64,000 nucleotides of DNA, from the NCBI GenBank assembly GCA_006384855.1, contig VCJN01001211.1:152645-216644 (forward strand). The letters are read 5' to 3'. Below, one piece after another: positions 11,989 to 22,977 of this stretch (position 1 is its first letter; each line of letters opens with the position of its first letter). The notes under the pieces are model-generated. The model saw nothing but the letters and a program-made list of their open reading frames with translations. It was not told the DNA's origin and did no database searches. The translations under genes and the position numbers were made by a program. This DNA comes from Tetraselmis striata. Lineage: Eukaryota; Chlorophyta; Chlorodendrophyceae; Chlorodendrales; Chlorodendraceae.

Positions 11989-14900
11989 GTATGTATATAT
12001 GCATACATACTTACATGGGTACATATACATACATATACATACATACATACACATACATGTATATGCACATCTACATACAGGTATATATATATATTATATA
12101 TGTATATAGTGAAACGCGTCTAGCTCTAAAAATGCCGCCACAAAGCTATTAGAAAGGTGAACATGTGGCAGCAGCAGCCCACACCAATTGTGCAGAGCGT
12201 ATGTTTAACACAAGGATGTGTTGAAGGGAGAGGCGCGGCGGCTGGCCGGGGCACCCGGAAGCAGGGTACAGGCTCGCCTCAGCGCGGGGCGACGGAGGGG
12301 ACCGTGAGGCCCATACCTCAACCGCTGCCCGTAGGCCCAGCTGCATGAGCCGAACCCTCATGATATGCTTCGGGCCGACGGATGCCGCGTTGGGCGCCGG
12401 GCGCCGCAGCTGCGTGCTAACTGTCTGCAGAGCCTCCGCCGCCCGCCCCTGTGAGGACCAGCAGGCAGGCGTGTCCCACTGGATCAGTGGCCAAGCCCCG
12501 GCAGACAGATACACCATGAAGCCGGGTGAAGGGCACTGCCAGAGTGCCGGTGACCCAGTACACCGCAAGCGAGCAGAAATGACCCGCAGCAGGCAGCGCA
12601 ATTCCTTGGATGTGCAGGGCTGGGCTTGGATTATGTGGCACAGGGGGAGCCAAATGGAAGGGGGGGGGGAGTATGTAGGGCCGGGGGCGTCCTAGTCTAC
12701 GGCCGCTCACTTGCTTCAGCAGCCCACTGCAGAAAGCCTCACAGCGCAGAGCACCCGCCAGCCACAGCGCGCCGCCCAGAGCGGCACGGCTGCGCCCGGT
12801 CTGGCCCACGCAGTACAGCGCGACACGCCCTAGCGCCCCCAGCGGATCGGCGGTATCCTCCCCCGCCCCCGCCCCCGCCTCCGCCTCCGCCCCCGCCGTC
12901 TCCCTATGGCCGGACATCCCACCTCCCCTGCCCTCCTCCTCAATGTCAAACCCATCAGATGGCAGCGGCGGCTTATCCTCCTGCACCAGCGCGCCGTGCA
13001 TGAGCAGGCGGTCACCTGCAGGGGGCGCATGGGGGGTGCCATCAGATGCATCAATCGCAGCGGGGCAGTAGCTGCACTACCACGGGGCAGTAGCTGCACC
13101 CTGCCCCGTCTCAGCGCCGCCTCACATCGCTGGAAAAAGGCCCGCGCCCAAGGAAGGGGTGGGGGGTCCTGCGCAGGGCACGAGCGTCTTACCGTCCGCG
13201 TCCACCTGCGTGAGGTCAGCGTCCATGGGGTCGGTCCTCCAGGGCGCCACCGCCGCCTGCGTCTTGCTGAGCAGCAGCCCTGGGCGCGGCTCCTCCGCGG
13301 ACATGCCAGGCGGTTGAGCCGCCTGGCCTGTTGCTGGCCCCGGCGGGGCGCCGGGCCCGTCCAGGTCGAAGTAGTACTGCTGCAGCAGCGAGGCGCGCCG
13401 CTCCTGCCGGGTGGCGGCCAGCTCGATGTACGAAATGGTGACCTGGCAGCAGCAGTGGGGGCAGTGGCGGAGTTGACACGTACATGTACACAGACGGTGC
13501 GAGCGAGCAGCGTGGGCAGCAGCAGACCATGCCACGGCTGTCACCAAGCAAGGTGTGGCCTAGTGAGTAATCACGCCTCTCTGTGTGTACGTTTACAACA
13601 CAATACAATAACACTCCATGTTCTCGCAATGTCACTCCCCTCTTCAAGCCCCCAGAAGAGGAGCGATTGTGAAACAAATATTCGGAATGTATCAGAGTTC
13701 ACAACAGGCCATATGCCCATCGACGCAGCGCTGTAAAAGACTGTTGTTCTCTTGGGGGCCAAAACGGAGATTTGATGGTACAATGAGCTCGAACAGTCAG
13801 CGACGGCCCTTGCTCGCCTGTCGCTCGTACATATTCCGGAATCCTCTCCGCTGTGCATACACGCTTGTCCTGCTGCGCCTGCTTCTAGCCGCCAGCGGCC
13901 CCCTGAACGCTCAACAGATAAGATGACACACTGGTTCTTACGTGTCACCTCACACACCGGGCTTGCAGTACTTACCGCCAAGGGTGGGCAAGGCGTGTAA
14001 TGTGACTCAATGAGGGCGATACGGGTACCATAGTGGTGAAATTGTACCGCATGTCAGCCCGCTGGGGGCATTATCATGCTTGCACGTGATGATCGCGTGA
14101 TGACCAGTAGTCGCTACTAGTCGCTCGAGTAGGCGCTACTGACTATACCAGTAGTGCTGACCGCCGCGCGGGCGAGCAGGGGCAGAATGATCACGTGCGT
14201 ATTTTCCGCTGCCATGTAGCATATTTCTCGGTTGTGTATCACTTTAGCAGCCAAAGCGGCCAGGAGCCATAATCCTTGCCACCATACAGGTATGTAGGAC
14301 CCCTCCCCCGGAGAACCGGTGTGGAGCTCCCAATAATTGCACGATCATACAGCCCTCCACAAAAGTCTATGCGAGTACGTTTTTGGCCCTGTGGCCATGT
14401 CAGCACCTGCGGCGGTCGTGTTGCGCAGGTCGGTGACTTCATTTGGCATGCTAAATAGCTTGGAATGTCGCGATGTGGTTCGGCCGTGACCGGATGTGGT
14501 AGTGTTGGGGGGGGGGGGGGGGGGAAGGGGGGGGGGGGGGGGGGGTACACTGTTTTTGCTTACCCTGTATACCCTATGGCCCTGGCTTTACACGCACGGC
14601 TCATCTCCGGGTGACATGCGATTGTACTCGCACCACACGGCCGGATTTTACTTGCACCACACGGCCCGATTTTATCGCCTTTTGGAGGCGCTAGGCGCGG
14701 ACCATTTGTATGTTTTGAGTGCCTATCGACGGCCAGCCCTACTATACACCCTAGGCGATACCCTAGCGAGTGGCCGCCTGGATCCGCCCACTGGGTTTGG
14801 GGTTGCACGCCACCGCGGTGCCGGCTGAAACCCGGCCCTATCGAGGGCGCCTGGAATGCGGATAGCGGTTTCCGGCGGGCTGGTTTTGGAGCAGGCCGTA

Positions 14901-15389
14901 ACTGCAGTATTGGCCCGTTTTGCGAGAAGTGCTCGCCCGCGTACACGCCGCCGCCGTGGAGCGCGCGCCCTGGGGAATGTGTTTTATGATAACAGAGCTG
15001 AGGTTTGGCGTGGTGCCGTACACGCAGATCGCATTCCTGTGCCTGCTATTGCTTCATGCTCTCCTGGCAGTCGCATAACTGGTTGGCGACATTGGCACAG
15101 AACAGCGAAACCTACACCGATGAGTCTTGTAGCAAGTGCGAAACCAACACCATGAGGGGCTCCCCGCGCACAGGGCATCATGTCTACATATCGCAGATGG
15201 AAGGGCGCGGCCGGAAGTGAAGGCCAGGCCTGGCAACCGGACGATACAGTCACCTGCAGAGACTTTTGTGGATAACTGTACATCTACAGTTCCAGTCTCA
15301 TCCTTATTCAGGGCGCACTTGGCAAATGTGTATGTGCCTAGAGCCCATGATAGGTGTGGCATAAAGGAAAAGTGACCTGGTAGCGCAAG

Positions 15390-15422
<33 letters not shown>

Positions 15423-16792
15423 GCGCGGACTCGCACCTCCTCACCGGCTCGTATGGGATTCAGCGCCCGCAGCAGCAGGCGCTTGCCGTCAAAAGTCTGC
15501 GCGCAGTTTGGCTGACAGGAGTGGTTTGCCATCGCGGCTGTGAGGTATAGGCCGACGCCTGCGCCAAGTGGTTCACAACCGGGTGGCAGGCGGTGCGAGC
15601 GGGAGGGGGGGGGGGGTGCAGGAGGGGGCGGGGGGGGGGGGGGGGGGGTTTAACGAGAGGATACGTGAGGCACCAGCTGCGTGCCTGAACATCTACGTTC
15701 AATCTCTAGATGTTCATCACCCATCAGCTGGCTGCACGCCCCCCCACCAAGCCAAACCCCGGGGGGAAGTATGCTCTGCTTGGTATTACAGAGTACAGAT
15801 GAGCAGTTGCATGGGAGCCGCCCAGCAGGGGGCGTGGCGGACCGATGGGGCGCAGCTCCTCGTCGCAGATGCTCATCACATTGCAGGCGAGGCGCGCCAG
15901 CAGCAGCGCCCTGCGCCGCGTGTCTTCGCCCATGTCTGCCTCCGCCGGGGCGCTCTCAGGCGATCCCTGCTGCCACGCCCATCAACGATCACCCACTCGC
16001 CATTGGCCGCCCGAAATCACCCAACCCCCATCACCCGATAGCCCTGGCCGATGCGAGCCTGAGCGCATCCGCAGCTGCAAGCAGCCCAGCTCCCATTCTC
16101 CAACCCCCAAGGTCCCCATGTTAAGGCCCACCGATGCCTCCACGCCCCTGCCCGGCCGCAGGAGGTCCCCTGATGGCCCTGCAGCGCACCTTGCCGCAAT
16201 ACTCCCTCAGTAGTGCCGCCATCTGCGCATACGTCTGCGGCGGGTGGGAAGGGCGGTGCAGGGTGGGAGGAAGGGGGGAGTAGAGGAGGGGGAGAGGAGG
16301 GGGAGAGGAGGGGGGGGGGGGGGGGGGGGGGGGGTTCAGAGCTCCTGGAATTGCGATACGTGTAAACCGGAAGCTGACGGCACTGAGGATTCCCACTGTG
16401 ATTGGCGGCGGAACGCCGCGAGATTGTGCCCCTCCGTGTGGTCATTGCATGGGGTGGAGGTGGGGGAGCTGCTTGTTGAGGTGGGTGTGCCGCAGGTGCA
16501 CTCGCCGCCTACCAGCTTGCGCTCCTCCGGTAGCTGCTCCCAGTGGTGCAGCAGCCCCTCCACCGCCGCCGCCCCCTCCGCCCCTCGCGCCGCCCGCCAC
16601 TCCACTCTTGCTGCCAGCCGGATGGTGGGCGGAGGCACCCTGGCGCCAGCCAAGGGCAGCGGAGGCGCGCTCAGCAACCCCCACAGCACTATCCTGTTCG
16701 TAGCGATTTAGCCCCCGAACAATAGTGTACACTTTACGATACGGGGGATTCGACCCCTTTTAGCTAAATCCATCGGAGCTCTCTCTCTCCCT

Positions 16793-16839
<47 letters not shown>

Positions 16840-17387
16840 GACCTTGGCCCACCATGGCTGAATGGCTCCATCCGGGTCGGGCGGCATGGCCCAGAGGGGG
16901 AAACACATGCGGCGCGGGGAAGTACCGCGGCGCGCACGCCACCAGCGCGGCGCACTCCTCACGGAAGCCCTCCGCCCAGGCCGCGGCCTGCGCAGCGCGT
17001 GACCCAAAGCGCCCAAACTTGGACGCGGAGCAGCGCAGCATCTTGTCGCCAGGCTGGAAGGTGTGGTGGCATCGCCGGGCCACCTGCGCCGGGACCGCGC
17101 GAGGAGAGGAGGGGGTTACGTTAGCGGGAAGTCCCTTCCTCGCAGGCGTGCCTCGCCGCAGCGGACGCCGGCACGATATCGCGGCTGTACTCAACGGCGG
17201 CCGAGCGCACCTCCTCGTCGAGCAGCGCCGCGGCGAACGGTGCCTCCGTCAGCACCACCTCCCCAGCAGCCACGTCGCGGGTGGCCACCAGGCGGCGGCC
17301 CGAACCGGCAGGTGCCTTACCCTCTGCACCCGCGACCGCCACGGCAGCCGCGGCCGGGTCGCTCGCCACCATCGCGATGCACGCCAC
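11168..17387 (-). CDS. SMYD-type SET-domain protein lysine methyltransferase
   Basis: Twelve exons join in frame to about 563 residues: 17387-17211, 17083-16926, 16639-16513, 16234-16190, 15939-15843, 15558-15437, 13442-13193, 13015-12711, 12448-12317, 11712-11639, 11529-11387, 11229-11168. The protein should transfer methyl groups from S-adenosylmethionine to lysines of histones or other proteins. The split SET domain starts with [17 protein letters not shown] near residue 31 and resumes with [12 protein letters not shown] (about 212) and [11 protein letters not shown] (about 240), the diagnostic SET core. The C-terminal half carries the helical repeats of SMYD proteins, including [12 protein letters not shown] and LLRVTHG. 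The MYND finger between the SET halves keeps only about three of its metal ligands (CHHT, LRCSAS, EEC), so it probably no longer binds zinc normally. The ATG at 17387 gives the usual short N-terminus. Intron 6 is about 2 kb. The last intron uses a GC donor (TCAG/GCAAGC). Confidence 0.88.
11954..12110 (+). repeat. TA/TATG/TACA microsatellite in an SMYD intron
   Basis: (TA)n followed by (TATG)n and CATA-type runs, inside the intron between 12317 and 11712. Confidence 0.9.
13443..15436 (-). other. Long intron 6 of the SMYD gene
   Basis: The donor follows GEE at 15437 (GAGGAG/GTGCGA) and the acceptor precedes VTISYIEL at 13442 (TGCCAG/GTCACC). The interior holds G homopolymers in the plus orientation (14507-14545 and 15391-15420) and no other exon I can support. 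Confidence 0.75.
16779..16838 (+). repeat. CT microsatellite in an SMYD intron
   Basis: (CT)n with CCC interruptions, in the intron between 16926 and 16639. Confidence 0.9.
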
Positions 17388-18048
17388 AGCGGCAGACGGA
17401 CGAGCAGCACACTACCCCCTGATTCGCCTGCCTATCCACACCTTAGCAGCTGCACCGCCGTGAAAGATGCTGCTAGGATATGTGTGGGACGGTGGTGGTA
17501 TGCTGATCTGGGACGCTGCTAGGAGCAGCGCGGCCCGCCAGAGACTCCCGCCACTCAGGATCGTGTGGCGTGGTCGCTCGTCGATCTCGCCGTCGTCGGC
17601 GGCTGCGCGACGTCGACGCCGCTTCGTACTATGGGGCGGCCAGGCGCGCGCAGCAATATTGAAGGCGTCAAAATTAATGGCGAGGCGGACGGCACGCTCT
17701 CCCTAGGGATCTACGCTAAGAAGATTTTGGCTTTGGTGGAGTCAACCTAGTGCAGGTACCCCTAAAAAGAGGCGGCGTAAGTTAGGAGGGGGGACATTTG
17801 GTTCTTCTTTTTGGCGGGAGGGGGGCACCCGCGCGCGCGCGCTTTGCTTAGCTTGGTTGGGCCGGGCTGGGTTGGCGTTGGGGGTGGGAGTGGGGGTGGG
17901 GGTGGGGGTGGGGTTGGGGCACGAGGAGAGGGGGCGGCGGTGGGGCACGAAGAGGGGTGGGCAATTAATTGGCGAGTCCTTCCGCTGGCTGGGTGTGTGG
18001 GGGATGGGCGGGTGGGTGGGGAATGGATGGATGGATGGATGGATGGAT
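17388..18048. other. Upstream region of the SMYD gene
   Basis: No further exon is recognised. It contains G-rich runs (17880-17915, GGGGGTG-type) and a (GGAT)n tract at 18022-18048. The SMYD promoter should lie in its first few hundred bases. Confidence 0.4.
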
Positions 18049-18725
18049 GCGCCAAACCGCCGCACGCGCTATAGCTGAGCCGTTCAAACCGCGCCAAGGG
18101 GCGCGCATATGGGCAAGCATCTTCTGCATGAGTTTATCACGCGCCAACATGTCGCACCTCGTCCAGATGACCGCTTGGTGACGTTCCCCGGTGTGGCGCC
18201 GTAAACCGTACGGCTCCGAAACCTATGCGCCAAACCGCCGCACGCGCTGTACCGCAGCCGTAACAAACCGCGCCAAGGGCGCGCACATATGGGCAAGCTT
18301 ATATTGGACGAGGTGACCACGCGGCAACGTGTCGCACCTCGTCCGGATGACCGCTTTCTGCCGTTCCATGATAAGGCGCCTTAACCATTATTGCTCCGAA
18401 ACCGATGCGCCAAACCGCCGCACGAGTTGCACCGCAGCCGTAACAAACCGCGACAAGGGGGTGCGCATATGGGCAAGTATCTTATGCAGCGGGTTATCAC
18501 GCCGCAACATGTCGCACCTCGTCCGGATGACCGCTTTCTGCCGTTCCACAATAAGGTGCCTTGAACATTATTGCTCCAACACCTATGCGGCAAACCGCCG
18601 CCGGGGCTACACCTGAAACGTTACAAACTGCGACAAGGGCCGGCGCATATGGGTAGACATATATTGTATGACTAAAACACGCCGCAACATGTCGCAATCA
18701 TCTCGACGTCCGGATAACCTCTTGG
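18049..18725 (+). repeat. Tandem satellite, ~180-bp unit, about 3.8 copies
   Basis: Units begin with GCGCCAAACCGCCGCACG-like sequence at 18049, 18227, 18407 and 18587, giving periods of 178, 180 and 180 bp. Each unit also contains GCGCATATGGGCAAG and ACATGTCGCACCTCGTCC. The last copy is the most diverged. No gene is seen in the array. Confidence 0.85.
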
Positions 18726-20512
18726 TGCTCATCAATTCAAATCGGTGCTTCACGCAAACAACGAGCCGTACAGTACCCTACCTGTAGCGCTACCGGGTAG
18801 TTTACATACTAATAACAAAACAAACCACTTTTGGGTTGCGGCGCGTATTATAAGTGTTTATATATAAAGCGGCGCTCCCCGTACGGTTTTAAGCACGTGC
18901 GCGGGTTTGAATCTCGCCGTAGACCCGTAGCCGGTACATTTCCTCGCTAGTGAGGCGGGCCCGCCGCGCACGAACCGCCATGGTGCACGCGGACTTGGCG
19001 GGTGCGGGTGCGACTAAGAACTCGTCCCGCACACACTTTACAGCCACTCTATGATCTTATGTACTGCGCGCTTGTATTGCGATTTTTTCCGATATTGTTG
19101 ACCGGCAATTTCCGTTTTTCGGAGGTTCACTAGCTGGCGGGTATCGCTGAGCACTAGCTGGCGGGTATCGCTGATTTGTAACCGCATACGCTAAGGGCGG
19201 CCATGGGCTCGCGACGAAAGATAGCCGCAACATCACTCAGCGTGTTCTCGAAATAGGGCATAACATGCCCTAGATGACCTAAATTTACACTGCGTATATA
19301 CACGCAATTTAGCGCAATCATGTAATACATATGGCAAGATGATGGAGCATTTCACCAATAATGGCAAATGCAAATGCGAATATGTTTCCATCATACGCCG
19401 TAGCATTCATTACGCGCCTTTCGACACGGGTGGACGAGACGGTGGACGGGTTCTAATCCCCCGGGAACGTACCGTGCGGGTTTGATTCATCCCATACACC
19501 TCGTTTTGCGGGCTGTGCTTCCGACACGGGTGGACGAGAGTTCGGAGTGGACATGATGAAATGGCGAATCGGACCGCGCGCGATGACGAAACTCGCTGGG
19601 ATATGATTGCCTATTGATGACGGCGCGAAAGAGATAGCGGCGCCACCATCACCCGAACGGGGCGCCTATTCTCACGCACCAATTCGGCACGTGCCACCGC
19701 GCCCCGCGGCGTGTGCTATCCGCATAGGTCCATAATAACCTAACACTCCGCACTGCCCGTTGACGGATCAGCGTCTGAGCGGCGACGGCGGAGTGGAGTG
19801 CCTCGAACTACCAACGGCTCCCAATTTGCAGCCTCGACGCAAAAGGGCAGCGCACGTGATGGTGACGGGCTTGGGGTGCTGATGGGGCGGCGCCGCGTCG
19901 CGCGCGGTAGTAGCATGGGTTGGTGAACTAAGTACTGTTCTGTTCAGGAACTCGTCCACTGAGCGGTGGACGAGATCAGCGACTTTGGGCGAATGATTTC
20001 AACCTCACGGCATTGGACGAGTTGATACGGAAATCCCGTAGAAGTACGCGTGGAGATGCTTGTATACGTTTGTTGTATATTTTTATATATACACGAGACG
20101 GGTTAGATTAGAACCCGTCCACCGTCGCGCCCACCCGTATCGAAAGACGCCTATTGTGCGACTACCCGTACCAGGATCGGCTAGCTCGAGCCGAGGTTAG
20201 ATGAGGATGTAGTCGCTACGCCCACATGGCATGAATCAGTTGGGCGACAGCATGTGGCGTGCAGCCTGCGCACGGATTTAGAGCCCATCGTTCATTAATG
20301 TTGACCCTTGTAGTGTAAAGAGAACTCCGAAACCAGCTGACGACGAGCTTGATGAATGACGATACTGCCATCTTGCTGATTCGTTATAATCCTTTCGAGA
20401 TAAGGAGTAATCCTTAACATCAGTCGCCTTATCATGGAGGATATGGGCAGTAGTCGCTCTGCCAGTAGCATACATAATATGGGTTTGGTTACTCGGGGTA
20501 GCATGTACCCTG
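18726..20512. other. Non-coding region with inverted repeats
   Basis: No exon recognised. Holds a ~22-bp tandem duplication (CTAGCTGGCGGGTATCGCTGA at about 19131 and 19153) and the inverted pair annotated at 19415-20152. Confidence 0.45.
19415..20152. mobile_element. Possible small non-autonomous element with ~45-bp inverted ends
   Basis: The left end (19415-19460) and right end (20105-20152) are near-perfect inverted copies sharing GACGGTGGACGGGTTCTAAT and a TTTCGAYACGGGTGG start. A third partial copy of the end motif lies at about 19508. No coding capacity is apparent between them and I could not identify a target duplication. Confidence 0.45.
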
Positions 20513-20522
20513 TATCAGGTAT

Positions 20523-20621
20523 GAGGGCTTTCCGTAACTGGATCGCTGCCGAAACGGCCGTCGTGGAGACGCTGCAAGGGTTTCACTGCAGCCAGTCCTG
20601 TCCCGGAGGCGGAAAAAAACA
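20523..20621 (+). mobile_element. Short poly(A)-tailed retro-insertion (SINE-like), with target duplication
   Basis: A 99-bp sequence beginning GAGGGCTTTCCGTAACTGGA and ending GCCAGTCCTGTCCCGGAGGC plus an A-rich tail is flanked on both sides by the 10-bp direct repeat TATCAGGTAT (20513-20522 and 20622-20631). The same sequence occurs inverted at 49602-49712, and its last ~35 bp occur at 112-146. Flanking duplications plus a poly(A) tail indicate insertion by LINE-type machinery. I see no tRNA-like promoter boxes in it, so its origin is open. Confidence 0.75.
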
Positions 20622-20631
20622 TATCAGGTAT

Positions 20632-21183
20632 CAGTAGCATATATCCGCATCTCGGCAGCATCGCTGTTTCAGCATCAGAGTAGCGCCGCCTCGCTCCGAA
20701 ACCAATAACGTGGCAGCGCGCGGCGTGTGCCGCCTGCCTGGGCAAAATTTCGGTGGCGCGATGAGTCGCGCCCAGCAGCACAGTAAAGCCACCGGTATGG
20801 CGGATATCCGACCCGTATCCGTATGCGTCTTGGCCTGGGGTGTTCGGTGATGGGTGGGGCGGTTGGCGATGTAGGGGGTCGCGCAGGCTGTGGCAGCTGA
20901 TCGGTATCTGCTGCCACAAGCCATAGCGAGCAGCGAGGCGGAATAGTCGACTGGGCATCGCCTGAGACGGCGACAAACATCCAATATCTGCAGCGACCGA
21001 TACTGAAGCGACCTTGCCCGGTGCGCGCGAGGCCGCCCGACAATCTGTAGCGCAGAAAGCAGCCCTGCGCTGTTACGTTGCCGCCGGGGGAGGCGGAACA
21101 TCCACCCAAGGTGTGTGTGTGGGGGGGGGGGGGGGGGGGGAAGAAGAGCAGCCCCGCTGTCGTCGCGAGTGGGCAGCGACAGC
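20632..21183. other. Upstream region of the LRR gene
   Basis: No exon recognised. A G homopolymer (about 21121-21140) sits roughly 45 bases before the proposed start codon, in the likely 5' untranslated region. Confidence 0.4.
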
Positions 21184-22977
21184 ATGGCGGCGCCCGCGTC
21201 GACGTTGTCCCCGGCGACCGAGCCCGGTACGTCGGCGCTTCTGCAGCGCCTGTCGACGGCGTCCGGGGTGGCGGCTGGCCGGGTGATGGAGGAGGCGCTG
21301 CGGATGTGGGCGGCGGCGCGCGGCCTGGAGGATGAGGTGGGGGAGGAGGCGGGGGAGGGGCTGCCGCCGCCGGCCAAGCAGCCGGCGCTGGAGGCGCCAT
21401 CGGCGGCGGGGGGCGCGGACTGGGCGGCGCATCATGAGTGGCTGCCCAGGGTGTTTGGCCTGCTGGGCCAGGAGTCGGAGCACCTGGGCAAGGCGCGGCT
21501 GGTCTGCGGCAGCTGGGCGGAGCAGGTGCTGGGCGGCCTGCGGTCGCTGCACCCCATCCGGGGCACGCCCTGGGAGCGGAGTGCGCCGTGCGCGGGCAGG
21601 CTGCTGCGCCGTTGCGGCGGCCTGAAGGAGCTTACGATCGACATGACGGGCGCGCTGTGGCGGCAGCTGAGCACGCAGGAGGAGGCGGAGCTGCTGGGCG
21701 AGGTGTGCGGGCTGGCGCAGCTGCAGTCGCTGCGCGTGTACGAGGAGCGGCTGATGCCGTCCCACCTGGTGGCGCTGGCGCCGCTGCTGCCACGCCTCAA
21801 GTCCCTCAGCCTGGCCACCCGCGCCAGCCAGGCCAGCCAGGCGGAGCTCACTGACGCGATGGCCGCCCTGAGCGCCGTCACCAACCTGGAGCTGGACGTC
21901 TCCAACATGTCGGGTGACTCCGCGGACGCGAGCCACGGCGTGCCTGCGGCCGGCCTCGCCGCGCTCCCGCACTGCCTCACCAGCTTGCGCCTGGACCGGG
22001 TGGCCTTCGGCCAGGACAGCCTGGCCTGCCTGCGCGCGCTGCCCTCGCTGAGCAGCCTCTGGCTGGTGCGCTGCACCTTCTCGGGGCGCATGGGCCTCGC
22101 GGGGGCGAGCAGCCTGCGCAGCCTGACGCTCTGCGTGTGGATGCGCCCCATGGAGGGCGACCTGGAGGACATCCTGCGCCTGCGGGACCTCCGGCAGCTG
22201 CGCGTCGCCAAGTTCGACCCGCCGCCCGGCTACCTGGCCCGTCTACCCGTCGCGCTGCCGAGCCTGACGTCGCTGTCGCTGCAGTCGTGGGAGAGCGTGA
22301 GCGACGGCGCGCTGCAGCCGCTGGGCCGCCTCACGGGGCTCACGCACCTGGAGGTGTCCGCGGAGGACACGGGCGAGAACGCGGAGCTCGAGGGCGGCGG
22401 GCTGATGCACCTGAGCGGCCTGTCCAGCCTGTCCAGCCTGACGCTCGGGCACCACACGCACCACGAGTTCCTGTGCAACGGCCTGCCGCACCTGCGGGAC
22501 CTCCCGGCGCTCACCTCGCTGGACATCCACGACGCGGAGCTCAACTCCTTCCTGGCGACGAGCATGCCGACGCAGCTGCAGCACCTGGGCCTCGAGTGCT
22601 GCTTCCCGCCGGAGGAGGGCGCCAACATGGAGACCACGCGCACGCTGGCCACGATCGCGGAGCGCTGCCCCGGGCTGACAACCATCGACCTCGCCTTCAA
22701 CGACACCGTGTCGCTGGAAGGGCTGGCGCAGCTCAACCGGCTGACCGGCCTGCGGCGCATCCTGCTGGACGACGAGAGCACGCTGTTTGCGCCGCTGGCG
22801 GAGCTGCCGCCCGTGCTGAACGCGCTGTTCAAGGTGTGGCCCTCCCACGTGGCGCACCACCCGTGGTACCACCGCGAGCGCATGCCCGGCACCACGCGCA
22901 GCGCGGCCGCCGCGGTCGCCCGACTCTGCGCCACCCTCACCAGCACCTCCAATCCGCCTCCACCACCGCCGCCTTAG
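21184..22977 (+). CDS. Leucine-rich-repeat protein with F-box-like N-terminus
   Basis: A single uninterrupted frame of 597 codons starts at the ATG in AGCATGGCGGCGCC; an in-frame start further upstream would translate the G homopolymer, so I prefer 21184. Residues about 80-125 (WLPRVFGLLGQ, then ARLVCGSWAEQVL) look like an F-box or F-box-like helix set. From about 145 to 560 there are irregular repeats of about 25-30 residues with the pattern LxxLxSLxLxxN/C, such as LPSLSSLWLVRCTF, LPSLTSLSLQSW and LPALTSLDIHDAEL. The C-terminus is a short proline run. F-box/LRR proteins usually recruit substrates to SCF ubiquitin ligases, but the F-box is weak and no substrate can be inferred. The gene lacks introns, unlike its neighbours, which might reflect retroposition; large intronless LRR families are common in green algae. 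Confidence 0.8.
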   Translation: MAAPASTLSPATEPGTSALLQRLSTASGVAAGRVMEEALRMWAAARGLEDEVGEEAGEGLPPPAKQPALEAPSAAGGADWAAHHEWLPRVFGLLGQESEHLGKARLVCGSWAEQVLGGLRSLHPIRGTPWERSAPCAGRLLRRCGGLKELTIDMTGALWRQLSTQEEAELLGEVCGLAQLQSLRVYEERLMPSHLVALAPLLPRLKSLSLATRASQASQAELTDAMAALSAVTNLELDVSNMSGDSADASHGVPAAGLAALPHCLTSLRLDRVAFGQDSLACLRALPSLSSLWLVRCTFSGRMGLAGASSLRSLTLCVWMRPMEGDLEDILRLRDLRQLRVAKFDPPPGYLARLPVALPSLTSLSLQSWESVSDGALQPLGRLTGLTHLEVSAEDTGENAELEGGGLMHLSGLSSLSSLTLGHHTHHEFLCNGLPHLRDLPALTSLDIHDAELNSFLATSMPTQLQHLGLECCFPPEEGANMETTRTLATIAERCPGLTTIDLAFNDTVSLEGLAQLNRLTGLRRILLDDESTLFAPLAELPPVLNALFKVWPSHVAHHPWYHRERMPGTTRSAAAAVARLCATLTSTSNPPPPPPP

